A program made the position numbers and the translations under genes. From positions 3,782,001 through 3,846,000 of the forward strand of contig NZ_AP023396.1 in the NCBI RefSeq assembly GCF_014466955.1: 64,000 bases of DNA, written 5' to 3'. Positions 25,480 to 37,243 of the stretch are shown piece after piece; position 1 is the first letter of the stretch; each line of letters starts with the position of its first letter. This DNA comes from Nocardia wallacei (GTDB lineage Bacteria; Actinomycetota; Actinomycetes; Mycobacteriales; Mycobacteriaceae). The notes beneath the pieces are model-generated. The model did not search any database, was not told where the DNA came from, and saw only the letters and a program-made list of their open reading frames with translations.

Positions 25480-27947
25480 CCGCGACCGTCTCGAACAGCG
25501 ACAGCGATGTGGTGCCCCAGGATCTGGTGAGCGTCACCATCGACGGCACCACCGTCAGCGTGCCCGCCGGCACCCTGCTGATCCGCGCCGCCGAACTCGT
25601 CGGCATCCAGATCCCGCGCTTCTGCGACCATCCGCTGCTCGACCCCGTCGGCGCCTGCCGGCAGTGCCTGGTCGAGGTCGAGGGCCAGCGCAAGCCGGTG
25701 GCCTCCTGCACGATGGCGGTCACCGATGGCATGGTGGCCCACACCCAGCTCAGCTCGCCCGCGGCCGAGAAGGCGCAGGAGGGCGTGATGGAACTGCTGC
25801 TGATCAACCATCCGCTGGACTGCCCGGTGTGCGACAAGGGCGGCGAATGCCCGCTGCAGAACCAGGCGATGTCCAACGGCCGGGCCGAATCCCGCTTCGA
25901 GGGCGTGAAACGCACCTACCCCAAACCGCTTCCGCTGTCGGCGGCGGTGCTGCTGGACCGGGAGCGCTGTGTGCTGTGCGCGCGCTGCACCCGTTTCTCT
26001 CAGCAGGTCGCGGGCGACCCGTTCATCGAGCTGATGGATCGCGGTGCGCTGGAACAGGTCGGCGTCGCCGAGGGCCAGCCGATGAACTCCTACTTCTCCG
26101 GCAACACCGTGCAGATCTGCCCGGTCGGGGCGCTCACCGGCACCGCCTACCGGTTCCGCGCCCGCCCGTTCGACCTGGTCTCCAGCCCGGCCGTGTGCGA
26201 GCACTGCGCGTCGGGCTGCGCGCAGCGCACCGATCACCGCCGCGGAAAAGTGCTGCGCCGCTTGGCCGGTGACGATCCGCAGGTGAACGAGGAGTGGAAC
26301 TGCGACAAGGGCCGGTGGGCGTTCACCTACGCCACCGAGCCGGACCGGATCACCACTCCGCTGGTGCGCGGCTGGGACGGCACGCTGGCCCCCGCGTCCT
26401 GGTCGGAGGCGCTCGCCCGCGCGGCCGAGGGGCTCGCGGCGGCCCGCGGCAATGCGGGTGTGCTGGTGGGTGGGCGCGCGACGCTGGAGGACGCGTACGC
26501 CTACAGCAAGTTCGCGCGGGTCGCGCTGGGCACCAACGACATCGACTTCCGGGCCCGCGCCCACTCGGCGGAGGAGGCGGATTTCCTGGCCGCCCGCGTG
26601 GCGGGCCAGGGGCTGACCGTCGACTACGCGGCGCTGGAGGCCGCGCCGGTGGTGCTGCTGGCCGGGTTCGAGCCGGAAGAGGAATCGCCGATCGTGTATC
26701 TGCGGCTGCGCAAGGCGGCCCGCAAGCACGGGCTGCGGGTGTATTCCATCGCGCCGTACGCGAGCCGGGGCCTCGAGCGGATGGCGGGCACGCTGCTCCC
26801 GGCCGCGCCCGGACGGGAAGCGCACGTGCTGGACACCCTCGCCGCACTCCGGCCGTCCGAGGCGAACACACCGGACCTGGCCGACGAGGTGTCGGAGCTC
26901 GCCCAATTACTCCGCGCACCGGGTGCGGTGATTCTGGTCGGCGAGCGGCTCGCCACCGCGCCCGGCGCGCTGTCCGCCGCGCTGCGCTTGGCCGACGGCA
27001 CGGGTGCGGCGACGGCCTGGGTGCCCCGCCGCGCGGGCGAACGTGGTGCGGTCGAGGCGGGCGCACTGCCCGGCCTGCTGCCCGGTGGTCGCCCCGTCGC
27101 CGACGCTCGGGCGCGCCAGCAGCTTCGCACCGCCTGGAACGTCGACGATCTCCCGGCCGACCCGGGCCGCGACACCGCTGAAATCCTTTCTGCCGCTGCT
27201 CATCTCGGCGCGCTGGTGATCGGCGGCGTGGAGGTGGCCGACCTGCCCGATCCGGCGGCCGCCCTGGCCGCGCTCGACGCCGCGCGGTTCGTGGTCAGTC
27301 TCGAGCTGCGGCACAGCGCGGTCACCGACCGTGCCGATGTGGTCTTTCCGGTGGCGTCCACGATGGAGAAGGCGGGCACCTTCCTCACCTGGGAGGGGCG
27401 TACCCGCCAGTTCGAGGCCGCGCTCGCCGACCCGACCGTCCGCCGCGCGGCCGCGCCGCTCGCCGACCAGCGGGTGCTGCACGCCATCGCCGACGAGATG
27501 GGTCTCCCGATCCGCCTGCCCGACATCACCTCGGCGCGAGCCGAACTCGCCGATCTCGGGGCCTGGGACGGCGAGCCGCCCCCCGCGCCCGCCCGCCCCC
27601 CGCAGGCCGCCCCGCACACCGCGCCCGGCACCGCGGTCCTCGCGGGCTGGCGGATGCTGCTCGACCGCGGCCGCCTGCAGGACGGCGAACCGAATCTGGC
27701 CGCTACCGCGCGCCCGCCCGTGGTGCGCCTGTCGCGCGAGACCGCCGACGAAATCGGCGCCGCCGCAGGCGATCCCGTGCGGGTGAGCACCGACCACGGC
27801 CACATCACCCTGCCGCTCGAGATCACCGAGATGCCCGGCCGGGTCGTGTGGCTGCCGCTCAACTCCCCCGGGTCGGTGGTGTCGGAGCAACTCGCCGCCG
27901 TCCCCGGCCACCTCGTGCGCATCCGACGGGAGGACCACCGTGAGTGA
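25476..27947 (+). CDS. nuoG: NADH-quinone oxidoreductase subunit G
   Basis: 823 residues. N-terminal ferredoxin-like part with N1b ligands ([18 protein letters not shown]), the HxxxCxxCxxxxxC cluster N5 region ([18 protein letters not shown]), N4 ([10 protein letters not shown], then CPVGALTG) and a further cluster motif [13 protein letters not shown] of the N7 kind. From about residue 290 the fold becomes molybdopterin-oxidoreductase-like but without the cofactor, as usual for NuoG, ending in a molybdopterin-dinucleotide-binding-like domain. ATG at 25476 with AGGAGG 6 bases upstream. Electron wire of the peripheral arm. Confidence 0.97.
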   Translation: MTATVSNSDSDVVPQDLVSVTIDGTTVSVPAGTLLIRAAELVGIQIPRFCDHPLLDPVGACRQCLVEVEGQRKPVASCTMAVTDGMVAHTQLSSPAAEKAQEGVMELLLINHPLDCPVCDKGGECPLQNQAMSNGRAESRFEGVKRTYPKPLPLSAAVLLDRERCVLCARCTRFSQQVAGDPFIELMDRGALEQVGVAEGQPMNSYFSGNTVQICPVGALTGTAYRFRARPFDLVSSPAVCEHCASGCAQRTDHRRGKVLRRLAGDDPQVNEEWNCDKGRWAFTYATEPDRITTPLVRGWDGTLAPASWSEALARAAEGLAAARGNAGVLVGGRATLEDAYAYSKFARVALGTNDIDFRARAHSAEEADFLAARVAGQGLTVDYAALEAAPVVLLAGFEPEEESPIVYLRLRKAARKHGLRVYSIAPYASRGLERMAGTLLPAAPGREAHVLDTLAALRPSEANTPDLADEVSELAQLLRAPGAVILVGERLATAPGALSAALRLADGTGAATAWVPRRAGERGAVEAGALPGLLPGGRPVADARARQQLRTAWNVDDLPADPGRDTAEILSAAAHLGALVIGGVEVADLPDPAAALAALDAARFVVSLELRHSAVTDRADVVFPVASTMEKAGTFLTWEGRTRQFEAALADPTVRRAAAPLADQRVLHAIADEMGLPIRLPDITSARAELADLGAWDGEPPPAPARPPQAAPHTAPGTAVLAGWRMLLDRGRLQDGEPNLAATARPPVVRLSRETADEIGAAAGDPVRVSTDHGHITLPLEITEMPGRVVWLPLNSPGSVVSEQLAAVPGHLVRIRREDHRE

Positions 27948-29793
27948 TCTGAGTATGTTCGGCCACGACCCGTGGTGGCTGATCCTGCTGAAATCCGTCG
28001 GCATCTTCGTCTTCCTGCTGACCATCCCGCTGCTGGGCGTGCTCATCGAACGTAAGGTGGTCGCCTGGATGCAGATGCGGGTCGGCCCGAACCGGGTGGG
28101 CCCGCGCGGCACGCTGCAGTCGCTGGCCGACGGCGCGAAGATGCTCCTCAAAGAGGACATCATCCCCGCCATCGTCGACAAGCCGATCTACATCCTGGCG
28201 CCGATCATCGCGCTGATCCCGTCGGTCATGGCGTTCGCGGTGATCCCGCTGGGTCCCGAGGTGTCGATCTTCGGCACGCGAACGCCGTTGCAGCTCACCG
28301 ACATGCCGGTCGGCGTGCTGTACATCCTGGCGATGGCCTCGGTCGGCGTCTACGGCATCGTGCTCGCGGGCTGGGCCTCGGGCTCGACCTACCCGCTGCT
28401 GGGCGGCCTGCGCTCGACCGCGCAGGTCATCTCCTACGAGATCGCCATGGCCGCCTGCTTCGCGGCGGTGTTCCTGCTGGCGGGCACGATGTCGACGTCG
28501 GGCATCGTCGAAAGCCAGTGGGGCACTTGGAATGTCTTCCTGCTGTTGCCGTCGTTCCTGATCTACGCGGTGTCGATGGTCGGCGAGACCAACCGGGCGC
28601 CGTTCGATCTGCCCGAGGCCGAGGGCGAGCTGGTCGGCGGCTTCCACACCGAGTACTCCTCGCTGAAGTTCGCCATGTTCATGATGGCCGAGTACATCAA
28701 CATGGGCACGGTGTCGGCGCTGGCCACCACGATGTTCTTCGGCGGCTGGCACGCGCCGTTCCCGCTGAGCCTGTGGGCGGGAGCGAATTCGGGGTGGTGG
28801 CCGATTCTGTGGTTCACCGCGAAGGTGTGGATCTTCCTGTTCGTGTTCATCTGGCTGCGCGGCACGCTGCCCCGGCTGCGCTACGACCAGTTCATGAATC
28901 TCGGCTGGAAGCTGCTGATCCCGGTGTCGCTGCTCTGGGTGATGATCGTGGCGACGCTGAAGGTGCTGCAGGACAACGGCACCCACATCGAGACCGCCGG
29001 GCTGGTGATCGGCGGTCTCGTGCTGTCGCTGCTGCTGATCGGGGTCATGCTGCGCGCCGGGCACAAGGGCGACGACCGCCGAGCCGAGGCCGAGCCCGCC
29101 GCGGCCGAGCCGTACGCGGGCTTCCCGGTGCCGCCGATGCCGCCCCAGCCCGAGCGAGAGGGGCCCAAGCCGGGCCTGCTCGAGCCGCTGGCCGGATTCG
29201 CCGTCACCTTCGGGACCATGTTCAAGGAGAAGAACACCGAGTTCTATCCCGAGGAGAAGGTTCCGACCGCGCCCCGCTACCACGGCCGCCACCAGCTCAA
29301 CCGGCACCCGGACGGGCTGGAGAAATGCATCGGCTGCGAGCTGTGCGCCTGGGCCTGCCCCGCCGACGCCATCTACGTCGAGGGCGCCGACAACACCGAG
29401 GGCGAGCGCTTCTCCCCCGGCGAGCGGTACGGGCGGGTCTACCAGATCAACTACCTGCGCTGCATCGGCTGCGGGCTGTGCATTGAAGCGTGCCCCACCC
29501 GCGCGCTGACCATGACCAACGAGTACGAACTCGCCGACGCCAGTCGCGCCGATCTCATCTACGAGAAGGACCGCCTGCTCGCCCCGCTGGAAGCGGGCAT
29601 GCAACCCGCGCCGCACCCGGCCTATCCGGGAGCGACCGACGAGGACTACTACCTCGGCAACGTCCCGGCCGCGCCGGGCACACCGCAGGACACCGGGCTG
29701 CGCCGCACCGACCTCGGTATGCCCGCCGTCCCGCCGTCCGGCGCCGCGGTGCCCGAGCCCGCCGCGGCCGGTGCGGAAGGAGCGTCACGATGA
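27940..29793 (+). CDS. nuoHI: NuoH-NuoI fusion: quinone-site membrane subunit joined to 2x[4Fe-4S] ferredoxin subunit
   Basis: One uninterrupted 617-codon frame. Residues 1-about 375 are NuoH: eight or nine helices, [19 protein letters not shown], and [20 protein letters not shown] at the quinone entrance. A Pro/Ala/Glu linker follows (about 376-412, [12 protein letters not shown]). Residues about 413-617 are NuoI, with clusters [12 protein letters not shown] (from Cys463) and [12 protein letters not shown] (from Cys508). In M. tuberculosis these are two genes. An in-frame ATG at 29137 could start a separate NuoI, but no ribosome site precedes it. GTG at 27940 overlaps nuoG by 8 bases, with GGGAGGA upstream. 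A sequencing error that removed a stop/start overlap is the main alternative. Confidence 0.9.
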   Translation: MSDLSMFGHDPWWLILLKSVGIFVFLLTIPLLGVLIERKVVAWMQMRVGPNRVGPRGTLQSLADGAKMLLKEDIIPAIVDKPIYILAPIIALIPSVMAFAVIPLGPEVSIFGTRTPLQLTDMPVGVLYILAMASVGVYGIVLAGWASGSTYPLLGGLRSTAQVISYEIAMAACFAAVFLLAGTMSTSGIVESQWGTWNVFLLLPSFLIYAVSMVGETNRAPFDLPEAEGELVGGFHTEYSSLKFAMFMMAEYINMGTVSALATTMFFGGWHAPFPLSLWAGANSGWWPILWFTAKVWIFLFVFIWLRGTLPRLRYDQFMNLGWKLLIPVSLLWVMIVATLKVLQDNGTHIETAGLVIGGLVLSLLLIGVMLRAGHKGDDRRAEAEPAAAEPYAGFPVPPMPPQPEREGPKPGLLEPLAGFAVTFGTMFKEKNTEFYPEEKVPTAPRYHGRHQLNRHPDGLEKCIGCELCAWACPADAIYVEGADNTEGERFSPGERYGRVYQINYLRCIGCGLCIEACPTRALTMTNEYELADASRADLIYEKDRLLAPLEAGMQPAPHPAYPGATDEDYYLGNVPAAPGTPQDTGLRRTDLGMPAVPPSGAAVPEPAAAGAEGASR

Positions 29794-30596
29794 ATCCCCT
29801 TGCCGCCGACGCGATCACGCGCACCACCACCGGCGAGGCCGTGACGTTCTGGATCCTCGCGGTGGTCGCCGTCGCGGGCGCGCTGGGCATGGTGTGCGCG
29901 CGCAAGGCGGTGCACTCGGCGCTGTGCCTGGCGGCCACCATGATCACGCTGTCGGTCTTCTACATCGCCCAGAACGCGCTGTTCCTGGGCGTGGTGCAGA
30001 TCGTGGTCTACACCGGCGCGGTGATGATGCTGTTCCTGTTCGTGCTGATGCTCGTCGGCGTCGACTCCTCGGAGTCGCTGCGCGAGACGCTGCGCGGGCA
30101 TCGCCTCGCGGCCGTCGTGGTCGGCCTCGGTTTCGGGGCGCTGCTGATCGCCGCCATCGCCCGTGGCGTGCACGACGATTCGGCCGCGCCGGTCGGTCCG
30201 GGCTTCGGCCGCGACACCATCGCGGCGCTGGCCGAGTTGATCTTCGTGCGCTATGTGTGGGCCTTCGAGCTGACCGGCGCCCTGCTGATCACCGCGACCA
30301 TCGGCGCCATGGTGCTGGCCCACCGTGAGCGGTTCGGCCCGCGCACCGATCAGCGGGAGCTGTCGAAACGCCGGGTGCGCGAGGGGAAGCAGGTCACGCC
30401 CCTGCCCACGCCCGGCGTCTACGCGCGGCACAACGCGGTCGACGTGCCCGCCCGCCTGCCGGACGGCTCGTTCGCCGAGCTGTCGGTCAGCACGATCCTG
30501 CGGCACCGCCGCCACCGCGCGCACACCGAGGCCGCGGCCATCGGCGTGCGCACCGAGGGCGGCAACGGTTCCGACGACAATCCCACGCACGGCTGA
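29790..30596 (+). CDS. nuoJ: NADH-quinone oxidoreductase subunit J
   Basis: 268 residues, five membrane helices in the first 170 ([20 protein letters not shown], then [20 protein letters not shown] with the pi-bulge region of helix 3), then about 90 polar residues with basic patches facing the cytosol, as in other actinobacterial NuoJ. ATG at 29790 overlaps the nuoHI stop (ATGA) and has GGAAGGAG upstream. Part of the proton-pumping arm. Confidence 0.96.
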   Translation: MNPLAADAITRTTTGEAVTFWILAVVAVAGALGMVCARKAVHSALCLAATMITLSVFYIAQNALFLGVVQIVVYTGAVMMLFLFVLMLVGVDSSESLRETLRGHRLAAVVVGLGFGALLIAAIARGVHDDSAAPVGPGFGRDTIAALAELIFVRYVWAFELTGALLITATIGAMVLAHRERFGPRTDQRELSKRRVREGKQVTPLPTPGVYARHNAVDVPARLPDGSFAELSVSTILRHRRHRAHTEAAAIGVRTEGGNGSDDNPTHG

Positions 30597-30611
30597 GAGA
30601 GAGGCTCTGCG

Positions 30612-30911
30612 GTGAATCCGGACAACTACCTGTATCTGTCCGCGCTGCTGTTCACCATCGGCGCTGCCGGTGTCCTGGTGCGGCGCAACGCGATCGTGGT
30701 GTTCATGTGCATCGAGCTGATGCTGAACGCGGTCAATCTGGCCTTCGTGACCTTCGCCCGGGAACGCGCGAACCTGGACGGCCAGGTGTACGCGTTCTTC
30801 ACGATGGTGGTCGCCGCCGCCGAGGTCGTGGTCGGCCTGGCCATCATCATGACCATCTTCCGCGCCCGCCGCTCGACCTCGGTCGACGACGCCAACCTGC
30901 TGAAGTACTGA
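30612..30911 (+). CDS. nuoK: NADH-quinone oxidoreductase subunit K
   Basis: 99 residues, exactly the family length, three helices. Conserved glutamates in the membrane are seen: [13 protein letters not shown] and [11 protein letters not shown], which belong to the proton path. GTG at 30612; GAGAGAGG upstream. Confidence 0.97.
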   Translation: MNPDNYLYLSALLFTIGAAGVLVRRNAIVVFMCIELMLNAVNLAFVTFARERANLDGQVYAFFTMVVAAAEVVVGLAIIMTIFRARRSTSVDDANLLKY

Positions 30912-30912
30912 C

Positions 30913-32796
30913 GTGGATACCACACTGACGCTCTGGTTGCTGCCGGCCCTGCCGCTGGCCGGTGCGGTGCTTCTGCTGCTGATCGGCCGGGCGAGCAACG
31001 CCTGGGGTCATTGGCTGGGCTGTCTGACCGCGCTGGCCTCGTTCGTCGTGGCGGGATGGGCGTTCTTCGACATGCTCGGCCGCGCGGCCGACGACCGTCC
31101 GGTCTCGCACGCCTTCTTCAGCTGGGTTCCAGTAGCGGGGCTGCAGGCCGATTTCGCGCTGCGGCTCGATCAGCTCTCGATGTGCTTCGTACTGCTGATC
31201 ACCGGGGTCGGCTCGCTGATCCACATCTACTCGGTCGGCTACATGAGCCACGATCCGGGACGCCGCCGGTTCTTCGCCTACCTGAATCTGTTCCTCGCGG
31301 CCATGCTGGTGCTGGTACTGGCGGACAACTACCTGGTGCTGTATCTGGGCTGGGAGGGCGTGGGCCTGGCGTCGTATCTGCTGATCGGCTTCTGGCACGA
31401 GAAGCCTTCGGCCGCAACGGCGGCCAAGAAGGCGTTCGTGGTGAACCGGGTCGGTGACATGGGGCTGGCGATCGCGCTGTTCGTCATGTTCGCCACCTTC
31501 GGGTCGGTCGACTTCGGGCAGGTGTTCGCCGGGGCGCCGCAGGCGGGCGAGGGCACCCTCACCGCCATCGGGTTGCTGTTGCTGCTCGGCGCGTGCGGCA
31601 AGTCCGCCCAGGTGCCGCTGCAATCCTGGCTCGGGGACGCGATGGAGGGCCCGACCCCGGTGTCGGCGCTCATCCACGCGGCCACCATGGTGACGGCCGG
31701 TGTGTACCTCATCGCGCGGTCCGGGCCCATCTTCGATCTGGCGCCGGGCGCGCGGGCCGCGGTGATGACCGTCGGCGCGGTGACGCTGGTTTTCGGCGCG
31801 ATCATCGGCTGCGCCAAGGACGACATCAAGAAGGCGCTCGCCGCCTCCACCATGAGCCAGATCGGGTACATGGTGCTGGCGGCCGGGCTCGGGCCGATCG
31901 GTTACGCGGCCGCCATCATGCACCTGCTGACGCACGGCTTCTTCAAGGCCGGGCTGTTCCTCGGGGCGGGTTCGGTGATGCACGGCATGAACGACGAGAC
32001 CGACATGCGCCGCTACGGCGGACTGCGCACGGTCATGCCGATCACCTACGTCACCTTCGGGCTCGGCTACCTCGCGATCATCGGCGTGCCGCCGTTCTCC
32101 GGGTTCTTCTCCAAGGACCGAATCATCGAGTCCGCCTTCGCCTTCGGCGGCGCGGGCGGGATCGTGACCGGTCTGGCGGCGCTGGCGGGCGCCGGGATCA
32201 CCGCGTTCTACATGACCCGGGTGATGATCCTGACGTTCTTCGGCGAGCGGCGCTGGCGCGAGAACGCCCATCCGCACGAGTCGCCCGCGGTGATGACGGG
32301 GCCGATGATTCTGCTGGCGCTCGGGTCGGCCGGCGCGGGCGGGCTGCTGGTGCTCGGGTCGTCGCTGCAGGATTGGCTGGAGCCGGTCGTCGGCGCGCAT
32401 CATGGCGAACCCGCGATTCCGGCGTGGGCGATCACCCTGCTCGCGCTGGCGGTCGTGGCCGCCGGGGTGTGGGTCGCCTACCGCCGGTACGCGCGCACCG
32501 TGCCCGAAACCGCGCCCGACGCATCGGTGCTCACCCGCGCCGCCCGCCGCGACCTGTACGGCGACGCCGTCAACGAGGCGGCCTTCATGCGCCCCGGGCA
32601 GCACCTGACCCGGTCGCTGGTCTTCGTCGACAACCGCGGCATCGACGGCCTGGTCAACACCACGGCCGCGATCATCGGTGGCCTGTCGGCCCGAATCCGG
32701 CGCGTGCAAACCGGTTTCGTGCGGTCCTACGCCCTGTCCATGTTCACCGGCGCGGCCCTGGTGGTCGCCGCCCTGCTGGCGGTGAGGTTGCTGTGA
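30913..32796 (+). CDS. nuoL: NADH-quinone oxidoreductase subunit L (antiporter-like)
   Basis: 627 residues, about 16 helices. Antiporter-type core seen: [18 protein letters not shown] with the pumping Glu, [20 protein letters not shown] with Lys, [14 protein letters not shown] and [19 protein letters not shown]. The long C-terminal part would form the lateral helix that runs along the membrane arm. GTG start one base after the nuoK stop. Overlaps nuoM by 4 bases. Confidence 0.97.
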   Translation: MDTTLTLWLLPALPLAGAVLLLLIGRASNAWGHWLGCLTALASFVVAGWAFFDMLGRAADDRPVSHAFFSWVPVAGLQADFALRLDQLSMCFVLLITGVGSLIHIYSVGYMSHDPGRRRFFAYLNLFLAAMLVLVLADNYLVLYLGWEGVGLASYLLIGFWHEKPSAATAAKKAFVVNRVGDMGLAIALFVMFATFGSVDFGQVFAGAPQAGEGTLTAIGLLLLLGACGKSAQVPLQSWLGDAMEGPTPVSALIHAATMVTAGVYLIARSGPIFDLAPGARAAVMTVGAVTLVFGAIIGCAKDDIKKALAASTMSQIGYMVLAAGLGPIGYAAAIMHLLTHGFFKAGLFLGAGSVMHGMNDETDMRRYGGLRTVMPITYVTFGLGYLAIIGVPPFSGFFSKDRIIESAFAFGGAGGIVTGLAALAGAGITAFYMTRVMILTFFGERRWRENAHPHESPAVMTGPMILLALGSAGAGGLLVLGSSLQDWLEPVVGAHHGEPAIPAWAITLLALAVVAAGVWVAYRRYARTVPETAPDASVLTRAARRDLYGDAVNEAAFMRPGQHLTRSLVFVDNRGIDGLVNTTAAIIGGLSARIRRVQTGFVRSYALSMFTGAALVVAALLAVRLL

Positions 32797-34412
32797 ACTC
32801 ATTCCCGTGGCTCACGACGCTGTGGGTGCTGCCCATGGCGGGCGCGGCCCTGGTGCTGATCCTGCCCGGCGCGTGGCGCACCGCGGCCCGGTCGATCGGC
32901 CTGCTCGTCGCGGTCGCGACCCTGGCGGCCGGGATCGTGGTGGCGGTGCGGTTCGAACCGGGCGGTGCGCAGTTCCAGTTCGTCGAATCGCACCGGTGGA
33001 TACCGGCTTTCGGGGCCGGGTACACCCTCGGCGTCGACGGGATCGCGCTGGTGCTGGTGCTGCTGACGGCCGCGCTGGTGCCGTTGCTGATCCTCGCCGG
33101 GTGGAAAGACGACCGGGAGGTCGGCACCGGGCGGCGGGTGGCGCACATCTATGTGGCGCTGACGCTGATCGTCGAATCCATGGTGCTGATCTCGTTCACC
33201 TCGCTGGACATCCTGCTGTTCTATGTGTTCTTCGAGGTGATGCTGATCCCGATGTACTTCCTCATCGGCGGCTTCGGCCCGCGCACCGACGACGCGGCGC
33301 AGCGGCAGCAGCGATCCCGCGCGGCGGTGAAGTTCCTGCTGTACAACCTGTTCGGCGGGCTCATCATGCTGGCCGCGGTGATCGGGCTGTACGTGCTCAC
33401 CGCGCGCGAGCGGCTCGGCGCGGACGGCGGCGGGACCTTCGACTTCCGCGCGGTCGTGGCCGCGGCCAACTCCGGCGAACTCGGCGCGGGGCCCGCGGTG
33501 CTCAACGCGATCTTCCTCGGTTTCATGTTCGCGTTCGCGGTGAAGGCGCCGCTGTGGCCGCTGCACACCTGGTTGCCCGGCGCCGCGGTCTCCGCCACCC
33601 CGGCCAGCGCGGTGCTCATGATGGCGGTGGTCGACAAGGTCGGCACGTTCGGCATGCTGCGCTACTGCCTGCTGTTGTTCCCCTCGGCGTCCACCACCTA
33701 CGCGCCGTTGATCAGCACGCTGGCGGTGATCGGCATCGTGTACGGGGCGCTGCTGGCGATCGGGCAGACCGACGTGATGCGGCTGATCGCCTACACCTCG
33801 ATCTCGCACTTCGGCTTCATCATCCTGGGCATCTTCGCCATGACCAACCAGGGCGGGGCCGGGGCGACGCTCTACATGGTCAACCACGGCATCTCCACGG
33901 CCGCGCTGTTCCTGATCGCCGGATTCCTGGTGTCGCGCCGCGGCACTCGCGTCATCGCCGAGTTCGGCGGCGTGCAGAAGGTGGCGCCCGTGCTGGCCGG
34001 GACGTTCCTCGTCGCCGGTCTGGCCACGCTGTCGCTGCCGGGCCTGGCGCCGTTCGTCAGCGAATTCCTGGTGCTGGCAGGCACTTTCACGCGCTACCCG
34101 GTGGCCGCGGTGTGCGCAACCAGCGCCCTGGTGCTGGCGGCGCTGTACGTGCTGTGGCTGTACCAGCGGATGATGACCGGGCCGGTGAAGCAGGGCAACG
34201 AGAGCCTGCGCGATCTGCTGCCGCGCGAACTGGTCGTGGTGGCGCCGCTGCTGGTGGCGCTGCTGCTGCTGGGCGCCTACCCGAAACCCGTACTGGACCG
34301 CATCAATCCGGCCGTGGCGAGCACGCTCACCACCATCGGCAAGCACGACCCGGCACCGGACGTGCCCCAGCAGGAGGCCGCCGTCGCACCGCACGGAGGT
34401 GCGCACAAGTGA
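32793..34412 (+). CDS. nuoM: NADH-quinone oxidoreductase subunit M (antiporter-like)
   Basis: 539 residues, about 14 helices. Seen: [20 protein letters not shown] with the pumping glutamate, [14 protein letters not shown] with the helix-7 lysine, [16 protein letters not shown] and [19 protein letters not shown] at 32793 overlaps the nuoL stop. Homologous to NuoL and NuoN. Confidence 0.97.
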   Translation: MNSFPWLTTLWVLPMAGAALVLILPGAWRTAARSIGLLVAVATLAAGIVVAVRFEPGGAQFQFVESHRWIPAFGAGYTLGVDGIALVLVLLTAALVPLLILAGWKDDREVGTGRRVAHIYVALTLIVESMVLISFTSLDILLFYVFFEVMLIPMYFLIGGFGPRTDDAAQRQQRSRAAVKFLLYNLFGGLIMLAAVIGLYVLTARERLGADGGGTFDFRAVVAAANSGELGAGPAVLNAIFLGFMFAFAVKAPLWPLHTWLPGAAVSATPASAVLMMAVVDKVGTFGMLRYCLLLFPSASTTYAPLISTLAVIGIVYGALLAIGQTDVMRLIAYTSISHFGFIILGIFAMTNQGGAGATLYMVNHGISTAALFLIAGFLVSRRGTRVIAEFGGVQKVAPVLAGTFLVAGLATLSLPGLAPFVSEFLVLAGTFTRYPVAAVCATSALVLAALYVLWLYQRMMTGPVKQGNESLRDLLPRELVVVAPLLVALLLLGAYPKPVLDRINPAVASTLTTIGKHDPAPDVPQQEAAVAPHGGAHK

Positions 34413-36046
34413 GGGACACACCAGTGAATCAGCTTCTCGCCGCAACGGTTCCGGCTCCCTCGATCGAATACAGCGAGCTGTCGCCGATGCTGATCGTGTT
34501 CGGTGCGGCCGTCGCCGGAGTGATCGTGGAGGCGTTCGCGCCGCGCGGCTGGCGCTACCCGTTGCAACTGGTGCTCGGTTTCGCCGGTCTCGCGGTGGCG
34601 CTGGGCGCGGTGATCGCCTTGGCCGGAACCACCTCGACCGCCGTGGTCGACGCGGTGGCCGTCGACAATGTGGCGCTGTTCCTGCAGGGCGCCATTCTGG
34701 TGGTCGCCATCCTCGGTCTGATGTTGATGGCCGAGCGCGGGATCGAGCCCCGGCTGCGGCGCGCGCACCGGGAAGGTCCGGGCACCTGGAGCCGCGCGGC
34801 CGCCGTGGCCACCGCCGCCGCACCGGTCGACGCGTTCACCCCGCAGGCGGCCGCCATGCCGGGCAGCCAGGACGAGATCGCCGCCGCGCGAGCGGGTTTC
34901 AGCACCACCGAGGTGTTCCCGCTGACCCTGTTCGTGGTCGGCGGCCTGCTGCTGTTTCCCGCCTCCAACGATCTGCTGACGATGTTCATCGCACTCGAGG
35001 TGCTGTCGCTGCCGCTGTACCTGCTGTGCGGGCTGGCGCGCCGGCGGCGGCTGCTGTCGCAGGAGGCGGCGCTGAAGTACTTCCTGCTCGGCGCGTTCTC
35101 CTCGGCGTTCTTCCTCTACGGCATGGCGCTGCTGTACGGGTACGCGGGCACGGTGCGCTTCGGCGGCATCGCCGAGGTGGCGGCCGGGGACTCCGGCTCG
35201 AAAACCCTCGCGGTGCTGGGCCTGGCCATGCTGGCGGTCGGGCTGTTGTTCAAGATCGGCGCGGTGCCGTTCCAGTCCTGGGTGCCCGACGTGTATCAGG
35301 GAGCGCCGACGCCGGTGACGGCGTTCATGGCGGCCGGGACGAAGATCGCCGCCGTGGGCGCGCTGCTGCGACTGCTCCAGGTCGGCGTGCCGAGCCTGCG
35401 CGAGGACTGGCGGCCGATCCTCGCCGCGATCGCCATTGCCACGATGGCGGTCGGTGCGATCATGGCGGTGACCCAGACCGACATGAAACGCATCCTGGCG
35501 TATTCGTCGGTGGCGCATGCCGGTTTCATCCTCACCGCGCTGGTGGCCGACAACGCCTCCGGCACCTCGTCGGTGTTGTTCTATCTGGCCGCGTACGGCA
35601 TCACGACGGTCGGCGCGTTCGCGGCGGTGACGCTGGTGCGCGACGCCGACGGCGAGGAGGCCACCGCCCTGCCCGCCTGGGCCGGGCTGGGCCGCCGCTC
35701 CCCTTGGCTGGCAACGATTGTCGCGCTGTTCCTGCTTTCGATGGCCGGTATCCCGCTCACCAGCGGCTTCGTCAGCAAGTTCGCCGTGTTCTCGGCGGCC
35801 GCCGAGGGGCGCGCCCCGGTGCTGGTGATCGTCGGCGTCGTCGCCAGCGCGATCGCGGCGTTCTTCTACATCCGGGTCATCGTGCTGATGTTCTTCACCG
35901 ACCCGCCCGAGGCCGCGCCGCGGATCGTCACCCCGCCGGTGACCACCGCGGTGATCACGCTGTCGGCGGCGGCGACGCTGGTACTCGGTATCCTGCCGCA
36001 GCCGGTGCTCGACATGGCCGAGCGCGCAACGGTTTTCGCGCGCTGA
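34409..36046 (+). CDS. nuoN: NADH-quinone oxidoreductase subunit N (antiporter-like)
   Basis: 545 residues. The GTG at 34409 is chosen for the GGAGGT 8 bases upstream and its overlap with the nuoM stop; a second GTG is at 34424. Core signatures: MFIALEVLSLPLYLLCGLAR, KIGAVPFQSWVPDVYQGAPT, YSSVAHAGFILTAL and SMAGIPLTSGFVSKF. A polar insertion of about 40 residues (near 105-150, THREGPGTWSRA-type) lies between early helices, as in actinobacterial homologues. Last gene of the operon; it faces the epoxide hydrolase gene 9 bases away. Confidence 0.97.
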   Translation: MRDTPVNQLLAATVPAPSIEYSELSPMLIVFGAAVAGVIVEAFAPRGWRYPLQLVLGFAGLAVALGAVIALAGTTSTAVVDAVAVDNVALFLQGAILVVAILGLMLMAERGIEPRLRRAHREGPGTWSRAAAVATAAAPVDAFTPQAAAMPGSQDEIAAARAGFSTTEVFPLTLFVVGGLLLFPASNDLLTMFIALEVLSLPLYLLCGLARRRRLLSQEAALKYFLLGAFSSAFFLYGMALLYGYAGTVRFGGIAEVAAGDSGSKTLAVLGLAMLAVGLLFKIGAVPFQSWVPDVYQGAPTPVTAFMAAGTKIAAVGALLRLLQVGVPSLREDWRPILAAIAIATMAVGAIMAVTQTDMKRILAYSSVAHAGFILTALVADNASGTSSVLFYLAAYGITTVGAFAAVTLVRDADGEEATALPAWAGLGRRSPWLATIVALFLLSMAGIPLTSGFVSKFAVFSAAAEGRAPVLVIVGVVASAIAAFFYIRVIVLMFFTDPPEAAPRIVTPPVTTAVITLSAAATLVLGILPQPVLDMAERATVFAR

Positions 36047-36055
36047 CCAGGGCGC

Positions 36056-37192
36056 TCAGCGGACCGTCCGAAAGAAGGCCCGCAGGTCCTCGAGCAGCAG
36101 ATCCGGCGCCTCCATCGACGCGAAGTGCCCGCCGCGTTCGAACCGCGACCAGTGCACGACGGAATTCTGCTTCTCGGCGATCCCCTGGATGGTCCGCGCG
36201 CCCGGGAACACGGCCACGCCGGTCGGCACGCCGGAACTCGGCAGGTCCGCGCCCCACTGCTGAGATTCCTTGTACAGCAGCACGGATGAGCCGATGGTTC
36301 CGGTGAACCACAGGATGCTGACGTCGGTGAGCAGCAGGTCGCGCTCGATCGCCTGATCCGGCAGGTCCTGGGCCGGGTCCATGTAGGTGTGCACGACGTC
36401 GAGCACCCAGGCCAGCAGGCCCGCGGGGGAATCGTTGAGGGCCGGGGCCAGGGTTTGCGGGCGGGTGGCGTGGATGGTCGCGTAGCCGGAGGTCTGCGAG
36501 CTGCTCCAGTCCTGTAGTTCGGCCAGTGCCGTCCGGTCTTCGGCGCTGTAGCCGGAGCCGTCGTCGTCCCAGGACGGAATGGTGATGGGGTCGTTGAGGT
36601 GCACGCCCGCGACGTGGTCGCCGTCGATGCGGCCGAGTTGCGGGGCGATGAACGATCCGGCGTCGCCGCCCTGCGCGCCGTAGCGGGTGTAGCCGAGCTG
36701 TGCCATCAGCTTCGCGATCAGTTCGGCGGAGCGTTCGGTCGCTGCCTCGCCCGGTGCCCGGGTGGGGCCGGAGAAGCCGAATCCGGGGAGGGTCGGGATC
36801 ACGAGATGGAAGGCGTCGGCGGGGTCGCCGCCGTGCGCGGCGGGATCGGTGAGCGGTCCGATCATGGCCCGGAAATCGGCGAAAGGCCATCCGTGTACCA
36901 GCACCAGTGGCAGGGCGTCCGCGACGGCGGAGCGCACGTGGATGAAATGTATGCGCCGGCCGTCGATGTCGGTGACGAACTGCGGGTGGGCGTTCAGTGC
37001 GGCCTCCTGCCGCCGCCAGTCGAACCCGTCGCGCCAGTAGTCCGCCAGCTCGCGCACGTAACCGGTGGGGATGCCGTACTCCCAGCCGACGCCGGGCAGT
37101 TCCGCGGGCCACCGGGTGGCGGCGAGGCGGGTGGCGAGATCGTCGATGTCGTGCTGCGGGATATCGATGCGGAAGGGCTCGGGATGCGTCAT
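36056..37192 (-). CDS. Epoxide hydrolase (alpha/beta-hydrolase with EHN domain)
   Basis: 378 residues. The N-terminal epoxide-hydrolase domain (about 4-110: [20 protein letters not shown]) precedes an alpha/beta hydrolase core with the oxyanion motif HGWPFADFR, the nucleophile loop GAQGGDAGS (Asp) and a C-terminal [11 protein letters not shown] carrying the catalytic His. Such enzymes open epoxides to diols, in catabolism or detoxification. No signal peptide. ATG at 37192; the divergent WYL regulator starts 51 bases away and probably controls it. Confidence 0.92.
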   Translation of the reverse strand: MTHPEPFRIDIPQHDIDDLATRLAATRWPAELPGVGWEYGIPTGYVRELADYWRDGFDWRRQEAALNAHPQFVTDIDGRRIHFIHVRSAVADALPLVLVHGWPFADFRAMIGPLTDPAAHGGDPADAFHLVIPTLPGFGFSGPTRAPGEAATERSAELIAKLMAQLGYTRYGAQGGDAGSFIAPQLGRIDGDHVAGVHLNDPITIPSWDDDGSGYSAEDRTALAELQDWSSSQTSGYATIHATRPQTLAPALNDSPAGLLAWVLDVVHTYMDPAQDLPDQAIERDLLLTDVSILWFTGTIGSSVLLYKESQQWGADLPSSGVPTGVAVFPGARTIQGIAEKQNSVVHWSRFERGGHFASMEAPDLLLEDLRAFFRTVR

Positions 37193-37243
37193 ATCCGCAA
37201 CGCTATGGGCCGATTAGGCCGAAAGCGGGCCTAAGCGTGCGGC

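Noticed and set aside
27859..29616. 585-codon minus-strand frame opposite nuoH/nuoI
   Set aside because: High-GC antisense shadow of low complexity; the plus strand encodes conserved complex I subunits.
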